64,000 nt of DNA, taken from the NCBI GenBank assembly GCA_014925825.1, contig JACGCK010000091.1, positions 62,001 to 126,000 of the forward strand, in the 5' to 3' direction. The notes under the pieces are model-generated. The model searched no databases, was not told where the DNA came from, and saw only the letters and a list, made by a program, of their open reading frames with translations. Shown piece after piece: positions 11,791-22,972 of the stretch (its first letter is position 1; each line of letters starts with the position of its first letter). Origin of the DNA: Pholiota molesta (lineage: Eukaryota; Basidiomycota; Agaricomycetes; Agaricales; Strophariaceae). Both the position numbers and the translations under genes were made by a program.

Positions 11791-12958
11791 ACCACCGACT
11801 GCTGTGCACGCCCGCTTTGATCAGGTCGACGGGGAGCGTGCCGAAGACCTCGATCATCTGGATGAGGTGCGACTCTTCATGCGCGAGGCCGAGCTCGACG
11901 GTCTGGAATGCGGGGTCGAACAGGGCCTCGCCGGTGAGCAGTTCGAATATCTGCATAACGATGATATGGTTCGTTCATTTTTATCTATGACGTCTGGTTC
12001 AGAGGAGTGAGGGTGGGACGTACGATGCAGCCGAGGGTCCAGATGTCTGCGCTCGTGCCGAGGGGGGCGCCGAGCAGCGCCTCTGGAGGCATCAACGCCT
12101 GGTCTTCCATACACGTCGTGCGATCTGCATAAGCACCCTTCGTCTGTCAGTGCACTGAAGAACCCTGAACTGCGATGAAGGGAATGAACGTGCGAAACGC
12201 ACCTGTGCAATCCGCGTCCGCCAGCAGGAACACTGCGCTGGCTGCCATGTTCTCTTGGGCATGATTAATCACACCCATGCCGATGGCCAGCTCGGAGGGG
12301 CGTAGTGAGGTCTGCGTCTCTGCGCGGAGCTGGGAGATGAGGGCCCGCAGATCGGTCGGGGAGAGAAGGATGGTGTTGTGGGTGATACCTAAAGGTGGCG
12401 TCGTTAGCACTTTGCAGTCTGGGCCTAATCATTTAAACTATCTTTCAAGCGCGAAGGCACACATGCACATGCCAAAGGAAGTGTGCACTCACTCTGATGC
12501 CCCGCCCCACGCGTGCGATGCACATTTCCGAGCGCGCGGAGGACGTCCCGCGCGAGGAGCTTCACCACCTGCACCGGGAGCTGGTCGCCGATGTGCGCGC
12601 AGAGGTCCGCGACGGACGCGAAGCGCGCCGTCGGGTCCAACGCATCCCACACGGGTCCGGGGAGATACACCTCCGCTGTGTCTCCGCATCGCGGCGCGTG
12701 CTGCGGGCGCAAGCGGTCGTCGTCGCACGCCAGCCGCGGTGCGCCGCCGCGTGCCCAGGTGCCCGTGATGTCGTCGGTAGCTGCGGTGTAGATGATGGGG
12801 TGGTATAGCGATGTGGGCGATATGGGCGTGGGGATGCGGTTCGCGTTCAAGTTCTGTGTTTTGGTGTTACTACTTGGGGTGAAGACGGCGGCTGCCGTGC
12901 GTATAGCGTGTATGATGGACTTGAGCCGTTGGAGGACTGTTTTTCGCGTGCGATGCAT
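11503..12958 (-). CDS. SRPK-like kinase-fold protein, probable pseudokinase
   Basis: Exons 12958-12493, 12388-12203, 12124-12024, 11950-11779 and 11681-11503 give 367 aa. The C-lobe of an SRPK/CMGC kinase is clear: PPEALLGAPLGTSADIWTLG, then FELLTGEALFDP, SHLIQMIEVFGTLP, and the end RPEAVIDHPWFTE. Upstream, LPVQVVKLLARDVLRALGNVHR matches the helix before the catalytic loop. The HRD-type loop is replaced by GHQSITHNTILLS, so the catalytic Asp and Lys are missing. No glycine loop or VAIK lysine precedes it; the first 75 residues are low complexity. SRPK kinases normally phosphorylate SR splicing factors. This copy is unlikely to catalyse, by inference. The gene faces the AKR gene, and its tail is duplicated in the space between. 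Confidence 0.8.
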
Positions 12959-13957
12959 CTAGCAGAGCCTCGAGAAGGCGGTAGTCAACGAAGCAGCAGA
13001 AAGAAAGTTGCAGGAGATGAAGCCAAGCGTGATTGGGCGTTTTAGATGGGATGGGGATGGACGAGGTGACTGGTATATGAACCGGATACCTGTACTGAGT
13101 AATATCGCACAGCGAAGCTTAGCCATTGGAAGTTGGAACGCCCTTTGAAACTCGGATGGAGAAGCAGCGGAAGCTTGGGCTCTCTCGTGTCCACTCCGGT
13201 TACTTTTCGACGCTGAGAAGCACCGGCTTCTTCAAACGAGTGAGCAACCTTTCTAGCTTTCATTTAGTTGCCGACAACAGCCGACGAAGTAGAGGTCAGT
13301 GCCAGAGTAAGTACGGTCAAGCTCATGCTGGACGGGCGGAAAGAAGAGGCGGTAGCAGAGAATGTGTCGCACAACCTAAGCGCTGCCATGGCACCTTGCG
13401 GTTTGTGGACAGTATCTGACGTCGAATATGCCACCGGTGCCACCGCCGCCGCTGTGATGACGTGGACTTGACGAGGAGTGGTGTATGTAAATTACTGAAC
13501 TATCCTTTACATTAGCTTGATCTGAAGCATCGATAATATCTATAATGCAATAAGGCCGACAAGCGGCAAGGTCTTCTACCCTTTTCCTTCAAACATCTAT
13601 CCAAATTCATTTCCTCATGTATCCACTGGGTCACAACTCAGCAGCGCACTCATAATTATCTTCTGACCCATCTTTTGAATATATTTTATGCTTGACGAAA
13701 CTTTTGGTAGCGGGAACAATATTAGGAATGTAGTAGTTAGCTGAGGTTGTCGCTTTTGTATCTGTCGTCTCCAGTAGGCCAGGCAATAATGACTTCTGAC
13801 GAGCGCCAAACCTTCCTGATCATCGACGGTATGCTATTCCGATTCAAATACCAATGAAAACTTGAAAAGCACACAGAAAAGTTGGAACCAATGCTGCTAT
13901 TAACCCAGCCAAATAAAATACTAATAAGTTACAAACATGCACATGTTTACTCGACAT
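12959..13957. other. Intergenic, no convincing gene
   Basis: Short overlapping ORFs lie near 13126-13471, but none shows a family motif or a consistent splice pattern. The first part is the promoter side of the kinase-like gene. Confidence 0.4.
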
Positions 13958-14644
13958 TTAACGCGCGATTTGGATGTGCCATTTCCTGATCAACCTGGGG
14001 TAGTCCATCGTGTGATGGTCGTGGTCGAAGCACGACTTGTGATAGCACTCGACGGTGAGTCCGAGGCGCGAGATCTGCGCTTGACGAACTCCCAACTGGT
14101 TAACTTCGCGAACCGAGCCTGGAGGGAGGCCAGCGCTAGTGTGGGGGGCGAACAGAACGGCGCCCGGGTAATGGCGGTCCATGGCGCGACCGCGAGGGTC
14201 TTGGTTGTGCACCCAAACTTTGGGCTGAGCATGCCAGGCATCGGCGTCCGCGTAGACCATGCAAACATAGTCCCTCCTTGGGTCAGCGCCATGGGCGAAG
14301 GACTTAGCCAAGTCTACCGCCTAAAAATCACGGTAAACGAACTGGAGAAACTTTTTTGAACGTGGAGCACGTACATCTGCGACATAAAATACCGCGCCAA
14401 GCTCTCCGCCTGCGCTGGCTTGCGGGTGGCGAGGCGTGCCGTTGAATCCATTATAGCCAATAAAGACCTTGCCGCCACGGGGTCTGAGGTTTGAGGGACA
14501 CTGGGGCGCTTGCGATCCAGATGCGGGGCGACCTTTAGCGGGAGCGGGATGGCCTTTGCCGACGGGTGCTGGCATCGCAGCGATCAAGCCAACGAAGAGG
14601 AAGAGGGTGAAAAATAGGGATAATGGGCCACGAGAGTTAAACAT
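13958..14644 (-). CDS. Small secreted protein, possibly ADP-ribosyltransferase-like fold
   Basis: Exons 14644-14375 and 14320-13958 (donor GTACGT, acceptor TTTAG, phase 0) give 210 aa. A signal peptide is evident: MFNSRGPLSLFFTLFLFVGL, then IAAMPAP. The mature part begins with a Pro/Gly/Lys-rich stretch. A globular domain follows with FIGYNGFNGTP, GGELGAVFYVAD, AVDLAKSFAHGADP and DYVCMVYADADAW. The G-E-L-G-x-x-FYVAD...A..FA pattern resembles the core of secreted ADP-ribosyltransferase-like proteins known in fungi. That likeness is from memory and weak; I do not see a convincing catalytic triad. The protein may simply be an uncharacterised secreted protein. The gene is intact. Confidence 0.68.
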
Positions 14645-17330
14645 GATGAATGTAGCTTGGTGTTGAACGTTGAACTTTGGCTCGAGGATAGGTTTATGTA
14701 GATTAGTTGTTCGTTCGATAGACCTGCTACTCGAAGATGGGGTGGAAGCTCAGCTTGCAGGAACACTTGCATTTTCGCGATGCTTTTATACTCTTTCGGT
14801 TTCCAAAGGTCCTATCGGATACCTTCCGGTTTCAACTAATATTTCGCAATCTAGATGGTGCTCAATTTCATATTTTTCAAAAGATCAGGTACAGATTTTT
14901 CGGCGCGAACCACGGTTGACAAATGTCTGAAGTCCGAGCGATAAGCGAGTCGTACACCGGCCCACACTCTTGAGAAACGTCTCGGATGCCGCTCTGTCAT
15001 TGTAAGGAGAACCTGGTCACAAATTCAAAGACGAGCTTTTGAGATATTCGCATAGGCTCAGACTGGAGAGACAGCAGGTGGTGAGGAAAACCATAAGCTG
15101 ATTGGAAATTGTAGCAGAATTCACTGGTTATTATGGCCTGAGGGGTTGGCGACAATGCTCAACAAAATTTAGTCCTTACAAGGATAGTCTCGACCCAGCG
15201 TCATGGGTCAAGGTCCAAATTATCTCCAATCTGCAAGAACCAAAACGTTGACCACGCGCATGGTTTCCAAATTTAAATACTGGACTACTTAGTAATGTTT
15301 TCTCTACCTTATTAACATTTTGAGAACCTTTTCTTACATCTTCTCTGAGTCCTGACCGTTCATTGAACGACGATCAAACAACATCATGATCGTATTAAAT
15401 ATAACCTCAAGAATCTTACAAGATCTTATAGGTCCATGTGAAGCCATGGCCATGTGACCATATCATATTATTAGAGTCGCGTATGTATCATTGTATGTAT
15501 TCCCCAGCACGACATCCTGCCATCATCTGATCAACTCTGAGTACCGCCATTGACGAGCTCTAAGTAAATAGGTGATCACCATACCGATAGGGAATGTTCT
15601 CGGATTCTTATTTTCGACGGAGGCGCCCAGAGGCAACATTTACAGGAACTGACATCCACCGTACTGCCTTAAGTATCATATTCAGGTTCACGTCGTTCCT
15701 GAGTATGGACCAGGCCACAGGTTCAAGATGTGGTCGGGTTTCCTGCCTTTCGCTGGTGCTTGGTAGCCTTTGTGTTCATCAAACAAGCTATCTCGTAGCG
15801 GATGAAGATCGCGAACTGCCCACCTTATCTGTCCGCCCTAAAGCCTAAGCCCCTCGTCGGAAACATGTTCGACCTTGGATTCCGATCACTGATCATGCTC
15901 TGAACTATCTTGAGTAAGGGAAGAACAACTACAAAGCTATGTTATTTTTCCATTGCATTTATTTAATACCTACTCATCTTCGTCTTCTGCAGGTACCGTT
16001 ATACGCGCGAGCGTTCTCGGAATTCATATCGTGATTCTTAACTCATTCGGTGATGATGATTAGGTACTTTGTGACTGGCGAGATCATGGACGACTTCGAC
16101 GACAATTCTATTACATAGTACGCCGATTACTTACAAGGCGAAGAAGTGGAGATCGAACTGATCATCAGCTTTTCAGCCACAAGAAGCCTTTTAACTGCAT
16201 CACTCCTCGGTTTGAGGCAGTTGCTGAAAAAATATTATCGTCACAAGGTACTTTTTGTGTGCTTCAAGTTCGACCTGCCAGAAGATCTTGTTGATTGTAG
16301 ATACGATTGTTGCTATTATGATACTTGTATGGTTATATGCCTATTGAGGTGGACCAGGATATTTTAAACACACGAGTACAGCAATAACATCTTATTTTGG
16401 ATGCCATGTCTATTTAAAGGAATTTTGCGAGCCCAAGACGGGCGCCAGCGCTCCCGGCACGTTTGACGAATGTCTATCAATAAGTGCATCCTTCTTTTGT
16501 GGAAGATCCCATCTTGGGAAGACCGCTACTGATGATTACTTGGCGATGATCATCAATCACTGCGGATTATCAGAATGTTGTTTATCAAGAAGTCCCTCTG
16601 GAGTCGAGGGCGCGCCTTAGGATTATGAGTAAAGTGCTGCTTAGAGAACAGATGAAGGTTGAAAAGCTCCCTTTTTGTTAACTGAAATGAACAAGAAATG
16701 AAACGCGAGCCCTCATTCATGTCCGTTGCATGACCTCACTTCGCCTCGAAGATGGAGACGGCCCGGGAGAACAACTCATCTTGTTTAAAAAGCTTGGTAC
16801 TACAAATTAAATCAGGATCTCCACTAGCAATCAAAAATTGAGACATTGCTTCCATACGAGGGTTCCCAGCATGCTTCAAGAACACTGACTGGCAAATGAG
16901 CCATGCAATGATGCACGTTCATATGAATATTCGGTGACACACAACAGGCAGTGAGCTATATTTAGAGTAAGTTGTTCGCATTCAGTCATTTAAATACCCA
17001 TGTCAAAATTTCAATTGAGACCTTGAAGGAAATGACAGCTTGACGATCTATAAAGACATGCTTCATGTTTTGGCAAGGGTGTTCCCTGCTGTTCCCTGCT
17101 GCGCCTGTAAACGTCTGCCTCAAATTAAATGTGGAAGAAACCGCGGAGTTGCTGCGGAATAGTATACTAACTCAATAGATATACGTCGTGATATTGAGGG
17201 CCACATGATTGTTACATAAAATGCGGGGTGTTGGGACCTGGTGGGTGGGACGCGGTCATGGATGGGAAGCAGCTTGAATGTGGCGCTGCACACATTCCCA
17301 CGCCTGCTAACAAGATCATCTGCTGGAGCT
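14645..17330. other. Long AT-rich region without recognisable genes
   Basis: Nearly 2.7 kb holds only short ORFs (the longest about 85 codons) without motifs or good splice joins. A stretch near 16080-16120 (gatcat-gacgacttc-acaattc-attacatagta) loosely matches one near 19155-19200, suggesting an old shared repeat. Confidence 0.4.
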
Positions 17331-17339
17331 TGCCTAGAG

Positions 17340-17350
17340 CGTATAAATTG
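17340..17350 (+). promoter_or_regulatory. TATA-like element of the CFEM gene
   Basis: CGTATAAATTG lies about 95 bp upstream of ATG 17437, followed by a pyrimidine-rich leader (TTCATTCTTCTTTTAC), a usual arrangement for well-expressed basidiomycete genes. Confidence 0.5.
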
Positions 17351-17436
17351 AACCGAAGTCGAACGACAGCATCCTCAGTTTCATTCTTCTTTTACATTAC
17401 CATCTACCTTTCACGATTCCCGAAACCGACAACAAA

Positions 17437-18138
17437 ATGTTCTCCAAAGTCTTCTTTACTCTCGCCGCTTTCGCCGTCGCCGCCACAGCCCAGGGCACCA
17501 CTACCTCCTCCGTTGTGGCGACGACCTCCACGAGCACTACCTCCTCCACTGCAGCCAACGCGACGACATCCGCGCTTGCAGGAATTAGCCAGTGTGTCCT
17601 CGCCTGCGTGATCCCCGCTGCTAGCACGAACGGATGCTCTTTGTACGCTCAACGCTTTCGTTCTGTACTTCCTCTACCTTCACTGACTTCATTCGTTGTT
17701 GGTAAACAGCACTGATGCCTCGTGTGTCTGCGCCTCGGCCCAGTTCCAGGCAGATGCAACTGCGTGCCTCACAGCACACTGCACCTCTGCCGATCTCGCC
17801 GCCGCCCAAGCATTGCAGGCAAGCCAATGCACCGCCGGTCCGTATGTTTCTCGATCGGTTGAATCAGGTCGCTTATTTTCGGGTTCTCCTTAGCTGGTAT
17901 TTCCCCCACTGGTTCGGCCACCACCACGCACTCCATCCCGTTCAGTACCGCTGCGAGCAATAGCACTGCGACCGGCTCTGGCACTGGCACTGGGGCCGCT
18001 GCCACGGTTACCAAGCCTGCTGGATCGAGCACCGGTGCGTCCACTGCGCCGACGACGAGCAAAACCAGCGGGGCGAACGAAGTTGTTGCCAATTTCGCCT
18101 TCATTGGGGCAGCGATTGCTGGCCTGCTCGCTCTTTGA
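17437..18138 (+). CDS. CFEM-domain GPI-anchored cell-surface protein
   Basis: Exons 17437-17642, 17710-17837 and 17894-18138 give 192 aa. A signal peptide (MFSKVFFTLAAFAVAATAQG) leads into a Ser/Thr spacer and then an eight-cysteine CFEM domain: ISQCVLAC, NGC, DASCVC, TACLTAHC and SQC. A Ser/Thr/Gly-rich stalk follows. The hydrophobic tail NFAFIGAAIAGLLAL ends the protein without charged residues, as expected for a GPI signal. CFEM proteins are surface proteins of fungi; some bind haem or act at the host interface. Whether this one does is not shown. A second protein with the same plan lies at 62214-62985. Confidence 0.9.
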
Positions 18139-19333
18139 GGGCCCAAAATTCTGATGTGATGGTTGAATACGATTGTGAAGAGAACTAATGTTTTGTGATA
18201 CCCTACGTACTAATTTTACGGACTCATGATATTATGTCTGCGTTCGTACATACTTTGGTTAGTGCCGAGGGTGTCGTTCGCGCGAGAGATTACTGAAAAT
18301 TGTTATCTTCGAACAACGTGCGTCTTGTATGAGAACCATTTATACGACAGAAGCAAACCTTTCTGATGGGGTACGTACCTCCAGTTTCCGGATGCGTTAA
18401 TATTCATTCCGCACCAGTTCCTTTTGGGATGCAAACGGGATTCAAATTCAAAATCGAAATCGGTGTACCTGTCGTTTGATCCTTGTTGTCCATTTCAGAC
18501 ACAGTGCATGCTGACACGGCGGACATTCAACTGTCAGGTCGTGGCACGTCGTGCCGTCGCTTGCGCTGTCAGGTTATTGCAAGGTTATTTGAAGGTTATT
18601 GTTAGGTTGGTGTTAGGTACTGAGCGAGGATGGAATTCCAGTCACAGTATTTCCCATTCTGTTATTATATATCTTCTTCGGGTCAGTATGGACCTTTATT
18701 GAATCCTTAGTATCATTATTGTTATCTATATATTTAAGTAAGTGACCAAATACTCTGACTAGGATTCCATCCTCGCTCAGTACCTAACACCAACCTAACA
18801 ATAACCTTCAAATAACCTTGCAATAACCTGACAGCGCAAGCGACGGCACGACCTGACATGGCGGTGGCGCGAGACGAAAGGTTATATTCAGAGCCGTACA
18901 CATTCAAACCAGTGAGGTTTCTTGAAAATGAATACTCGCGTCTTGACTGTCAAATATGGCTTTTTGAGGAGGTCATTGTATTCATTGACAGAAGGCATTA
19001 TTTTCTTATTCGTATTACTTACAGTCGTAAAAACTACTATTCATTGCTTTCGCACTCCAGAATCTGTATCAGAAATCATAGTGGCTAGTTGAACGTTGAT
19101 ACTTGGCTGTTTTGACATCGCCAAGACGAAAGGGATATCTGAACACAAAATAGAGATCATCGGCGACTTCAACAACAATTCTTAGTCTATTACATAGTAG
19201 TGTAAATCATGTGATGTATCTTACCGTCACGGACCCACGGTGATTTGGGTGAAGCGTGGCAGTCCTCCAGTGTCCACCCTTGTGTTCAACTTCAACTGAT
19301 AAAGTGGACGCAGTGCATCTTTTAACATTTTCC
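18139..19333. other. Intergenic region holding a foldback element
   Basis: Apart from the inverted repeat at 18548-18852, no gene was recognised. ORFs overlapping the repeat arms are incidental. Confidence 0.4.
18548..18852. repeat. Perfect 89-bp inverted repeat with 127-nt loop (MITE-like foldback)
   Basis: The left arm 18548-18636 is the exact reverse complement of the right arm 18764-18852. The arms contain runs of AGGTTATT/GTTAGGT. Outside the arms similarity resumes after a small indel (TGTCAGGTCGTG on the left against the complement of CACGACCTGACA on the right). The loop is AT-rich and has no ORF. Lack of mismatches implies a recent origin or selection for a hairpin. It may be a non-autonomous foldback transposon or the source of a long hairpin RNA. 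Confidence 0.93.
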
Positions 19334-20366
19334 ATGGATACCGATGAAATTTCTGACGAGAGTCACGAGGCACAGAGCGAGGTTCGAACATGTCCAGGCA
19401 AGTGAATTACTTATTTTACCTTAAGATGATCGTCCTTAAAGCTCTGAACTACATAACGATCTACAGTTAAAGATTGCCTCGTTCCCATCGATATCGTCCT
19501 CCAATCGTCCGATGGGATACAATTCGGGACACATTTGAACAACCTGCAACAGTATAGCGAAGGGTTTCCACTAGCAGAATCTGTCATGGTTGACGCGGAT
19601 ATCCCAATTCTTGAAGAAACTGCGGAGGTCATCGAGATCATGTTGCAATTCATGCACCATACACGCCAGCCGGACATAAGCAAACTGGAATTTGATCTTT
19701 TATTGTCGCTGGCTGAGGCTGTCGAAAAGTACATGATTTACTCAGCGATGGCCATATGCAACGTCTACATAAGGTAAGCATCTTGATTAGCCTTAATCAC
19801 AATTATCTTTCTTGTCTACTTAGTCGAGGCCTTTTACAGCCTCAATGTTAAAGATCACCCCTTCGACGCCTTGGTATACTCTGTGAAACACGACTATCCT
19901 GAGTTAGCAGATAAAGCAGCGCCTCTGACCTTGCCAACCGACTCGGAAACCGTAGTCTCCAAGGCTAAAGCGGCCAATCTTCACAATAGTTTTTTGGTTA
20001 CATGGGTGCGTAATTATTAACAATTTAATATAACCCCATCTTATGATGCAACATTGCATCTAGTTCCGCTATCGTGATGTTCACGCCAAGGCCGGCCGCT
20101 CCTTAATACAACATCCACCTGCACCTGGGACTGGAGGACTTCATAAAGGAGGATTTTCAGATTGCGGACTGTGGGAGCCCTACACACAGCACGTTCGGAT
20201 AAGTAGTGCGATGGAGGATTTTCTTGGGCCTCAGGAAGCCGAATCTTGCATGTCATCCCATAGCTCTTCGCTCAACTCTTGCTCATATTGCAGTAAGAGG
20301 GGTGATCATTGGTCTCGGTCTGCGAGAAACGCATTAGCAGATATTCCATTGTTTTCTAGTATGTAA
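19334..20366 (+). CDS. BTB/POZ-domain protein
   Basis: Exons 19334-19397, 19473-19773, 19840-20005 and 20064-20366 give 277 aa with agreeing phases. Intron 1 uses a GC donor (CAG followed by GCAAGT). The BTB core is DIVLQSSDGIQFGTHLNNLQ, then EIMLQFMHHTRQPDISKLEF, LLSLAEAVEKYMIYSAMAIC and HPFDALVYSVKHDYPELADK. A Cys-containing tail, SCSYCSKRGDHWSRSARNAL, is common in agaricomycete BTB proteins. BTB domains dimerise and often recruit Cul3 ligases or transcription factors; this subfamily has no known role. The gene stands just upstream of the 20622 gene on the same strand, about 255 bp apart. Confidence 0.88.
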
Positions 20367-20399
20367 ATATGACATGTATTTGCCTACCGCGAATATGGG

Positions 20400-20621
20400 T
20401 AATCCAGATGATATCTGGACCTCCATGAAAAGTGCTATTCTGCGATTATGGTCACGAAATCGTGATAGGCTCAACCTCGCCGCTACGCCGTGATTGGGTG
20501 TCGAAAAGCCGCTTCCCACACATAAGCGCCCGAATTTTGGGGACATGTTTGGATTCTGCTTACTTATACGGTATCACCCATCCTACCTCTGACATTCATA
20601 TCTCTTAACTTGTCACTTACG
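20400..20621 (+). promoter_or_regulatory. Promoter block conserved with an inverted duplicate at 57.85-58.06 kb
   Basis: The sequence before ATG 20622 matches the reverse complement of about 57850-58060. Shared blocks include CCATGAAAAGT, GGCTCAACCTCGCCGCTACG, GTGATTGGGTGT and AAGCGCCC. TTCTGCTTACTTATAC here corresponds to TTCTGCTTGCTTATATAG there, a likely TATA region. It overlaps the 3' flank of the BTB gene. Confidence 0.75.
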
Positions 20622-21249
20622 ATGTCCTCGACTGGTCCTTTGTCCCAATTCTTTTCTCAATATCCATCTTTCACGCAGGCCACTGATAAATCAACATCGT
20701 CAGAGTTCTACCGTCTATGTGACGAACACCAATGGGAAAGGGATGACCCCGACAGAGCAGAAGCGCACGCGGCATACAAGAATGCCTTGACGAGGCAGTT
20801 CAATACCAACTACGGTACCGACGACACCAGTCTTGCGTCTTGGCGATCACTATGCAAGCGCCTAGGCATTACCCCCATTCCCACCACGCTGAAAGCGTGT
20901 CGTATGGTACGTAGCTACGTTTTTCGGTAACATCTATGGAGCTGAAGATCACCTTCTGTAGAAAGTAACCGAGACCCACGTTAACCTTGTGGACTTGGTC
21001 GACGTCTTCGACCAAGGAGGAATCGCAAAGCAATTTGAGTCTGTCGAGGCACTGAGCGAATATACGATCGAGACTGGGAAGTTCTTTCCGAGGGACGATA
21101 TGGATGCAGGAGATTTATTGAACCATCTCCTTCGACATATACTCGACCCATCTCGGAATGGTCACCGAGTTGGAAGGACCGGCGGTCGCGGAAAGGGGTC
21201 GGGGAGGGGTCGCCGACGAGGGCGAAAACCGTTGGGTTCAAACTTATGA
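20622..21249 (+). CDS. Conserved small fungal protein with Gly/Arg-rich tail (copy 1)
   Basis: Exons 20622-20906 and 20962-21249 give 190 aa. MSSTGPLSQFFSQYPSF begins a conserved domain that includes EFYRLCDEHQWERDDPDRAE, ALTRQFNTNYGTD, HVNLVDLVDVFD and LSEYTIETGKFFPRDD. The end, GGRGKGSGRGRRRGRKP, is RGG-like and could bind RNA; that is inference. I recognise the domain as a frequent but uncharacterised agaricomycete protein. A close paralogue lies inverted at 57197-57838 with identical first-exon length, and the promoter is duplicated with it. Confidence 0.82.
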
Positions 21250-21658
21250 ACAACATTTGTTTCTTGATAAACGTGAGTCAACAGTTAATGTTCATCCACA
21301 GTCAGCATTTAAATACTTATTAATTAAGCAGGACTCGTCACCTTGCTCAACGATCTTGCGTATCTTGAAGTCCACAAACTTCAAAGTTTCGATGCTGCCC
21401 ATTTTTACCATATTGTCGACAACCTTGGTCCTAATTATATTCCTTGTTAACCAATGATCAATGATCTCAACAACTTCAGTTATTCATCTTGTAGGCTGCC
21501 AAGGTACGACACGGCAAGGAAGTATATAACCTGAGTATCACGTCACATGCCCGTAGGATGAGAATCATGATGGCGCCGTGGCACGTTTCCCCTTGAACTA
21601 TTAACGTTTAACGTTAACCCTCAACTCATCTCCTGAGATCATCCAGCGTACATCAACC

Positions 21659-22883
21659 ATGAGTTCTACATCACTGATCAACGTTCCTGCAGGCCTACCA
21701 ACGCCTGCTTCTCGAGAAGTCTCTCTCGATACACTACTACGATTGAAGTGCAGAACGATGGAAGCCGGACTCAGCGACCTACGGCTTGCGCTAAAGACGA
21801 TGCGGACGACCTGTGCTGCATTAGATATGCATGCGGAGATGCTCGAGCTGGAGATCGAGAACTTGAAGAATATGCATGCAGAACCAGCGTCAATGGACCA
21901 ATATGAGGGCGGGTTTCGTTCAACGATGAACAACTTGGAGGTGAGCATATATTCAAGTCGACTGATAATCATCAGAAGTGTACTAACACATGTCGTCTTC
22001 GACCACGAAGTTATCTTCAGATGTTAATAATAGGGTAGTGAGCCATTCAAATTTGCTAACGCCAGTGCGTCTACATTCACATTCCTCATTTTCTTTCTCT
22101 ATTGTGCGCTCATCAATTACTAGCCTGCGACGCCGATCAAGAGCACCGGGACATATAGAAGAGATTCAGTTTCGATTTTTGTGAGTTCAATTTTCACGGT
22201 CACCAGAGTGAACTCAACTTGATTTTCCCTCCTATATCATTCCAGGAGAAAATAACGCGAAAGCGTAGCTCATTGGATGCGGCTCTTGATGATTGGGATT
22301 TCCGAGAGAGTTGCTTGGACCCAAGGCCGCGCATAAGTCGAAAACGAGTCCGATTCGCAGACGTTCAAGATACGCCCATATCAAATACAGGAAACCAACT
22401 TCACGAATTAGTACGTCCGATATATAAAAATCATCAACGACAGAATTGTTGCTAATAGTTGGCTGGATTACATAGCCATCGAGTTCAAGTTCTGATTATC
22501 CGCCTCCTCCGACACCTCTATTCTCGTTCCAACTCCCAGAGGTAATCGCGCCATATCCTTCGGAGCCTGATGTTCGACAACCGGAGATCATAACTGAAAT
22601 GGCACCGTCTCACTCCTCCACTAAGGTTCGTCTTTCCCGGAGAACCAAAGACTGTCGCGTCAGGATTCGGTCAGGAGACAGGATATCCGCACAGAATGTT
22701 TTGCACCGCAAAAGGACGAAGACGCGCTGGGATCCGAGTACCGGGAAGCGCGTCCCCGTTGCTACAGCTGTTGTGGATGGCAGCAGAAACCGGGAGTTGA
22801 CATTCAGCGCCCCGACAGAAGGCGACGATAATTATGAATTGCGACTGAGCGAAAGTTTCTCTCAAACGTCGTTAGTAAAGTGA
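21659..22883 (+). CDS. Hypothetical protein with N-terminal coiled coil and basic C-terminus
   Basis: Exons 21659-21940, 22011-22034 (a 24-nt microexon), 22124-22180, 22246-22410 and 22476-22883 give 311 aa, all in phase 0. The intron before the microexon has a clear TACTAAC branch site. Residues 20-75 form a likely coiled coil (CRTMEAGLSDLRLALKTM, EMLELEIENLKNM). Later parts are Ser/Pro-rich and basic (RPRISRKRVRFADVQDTP, LHRKRTKTRWDPSTGKR), suggesting a disordered nuclear protein by inference. I do not recognise a family. The first bases of a copy of this gene survive in reverse near 56780. Confidence 0.65.
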
Positions 22884-22972
22884 GTTTGATTTCATAATAT
22901 AACTTTTTATTGTGACGTTGGGAATGTACAATAAGTGTACTACGATGTAAACTTGAACTGTTGTTTAAGCGT

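Noticed and set aside
18424..18702. 92-codon ORF overlapping the foldback
   Set aside because: Half of it is the repeat arm; no similarity to a family.
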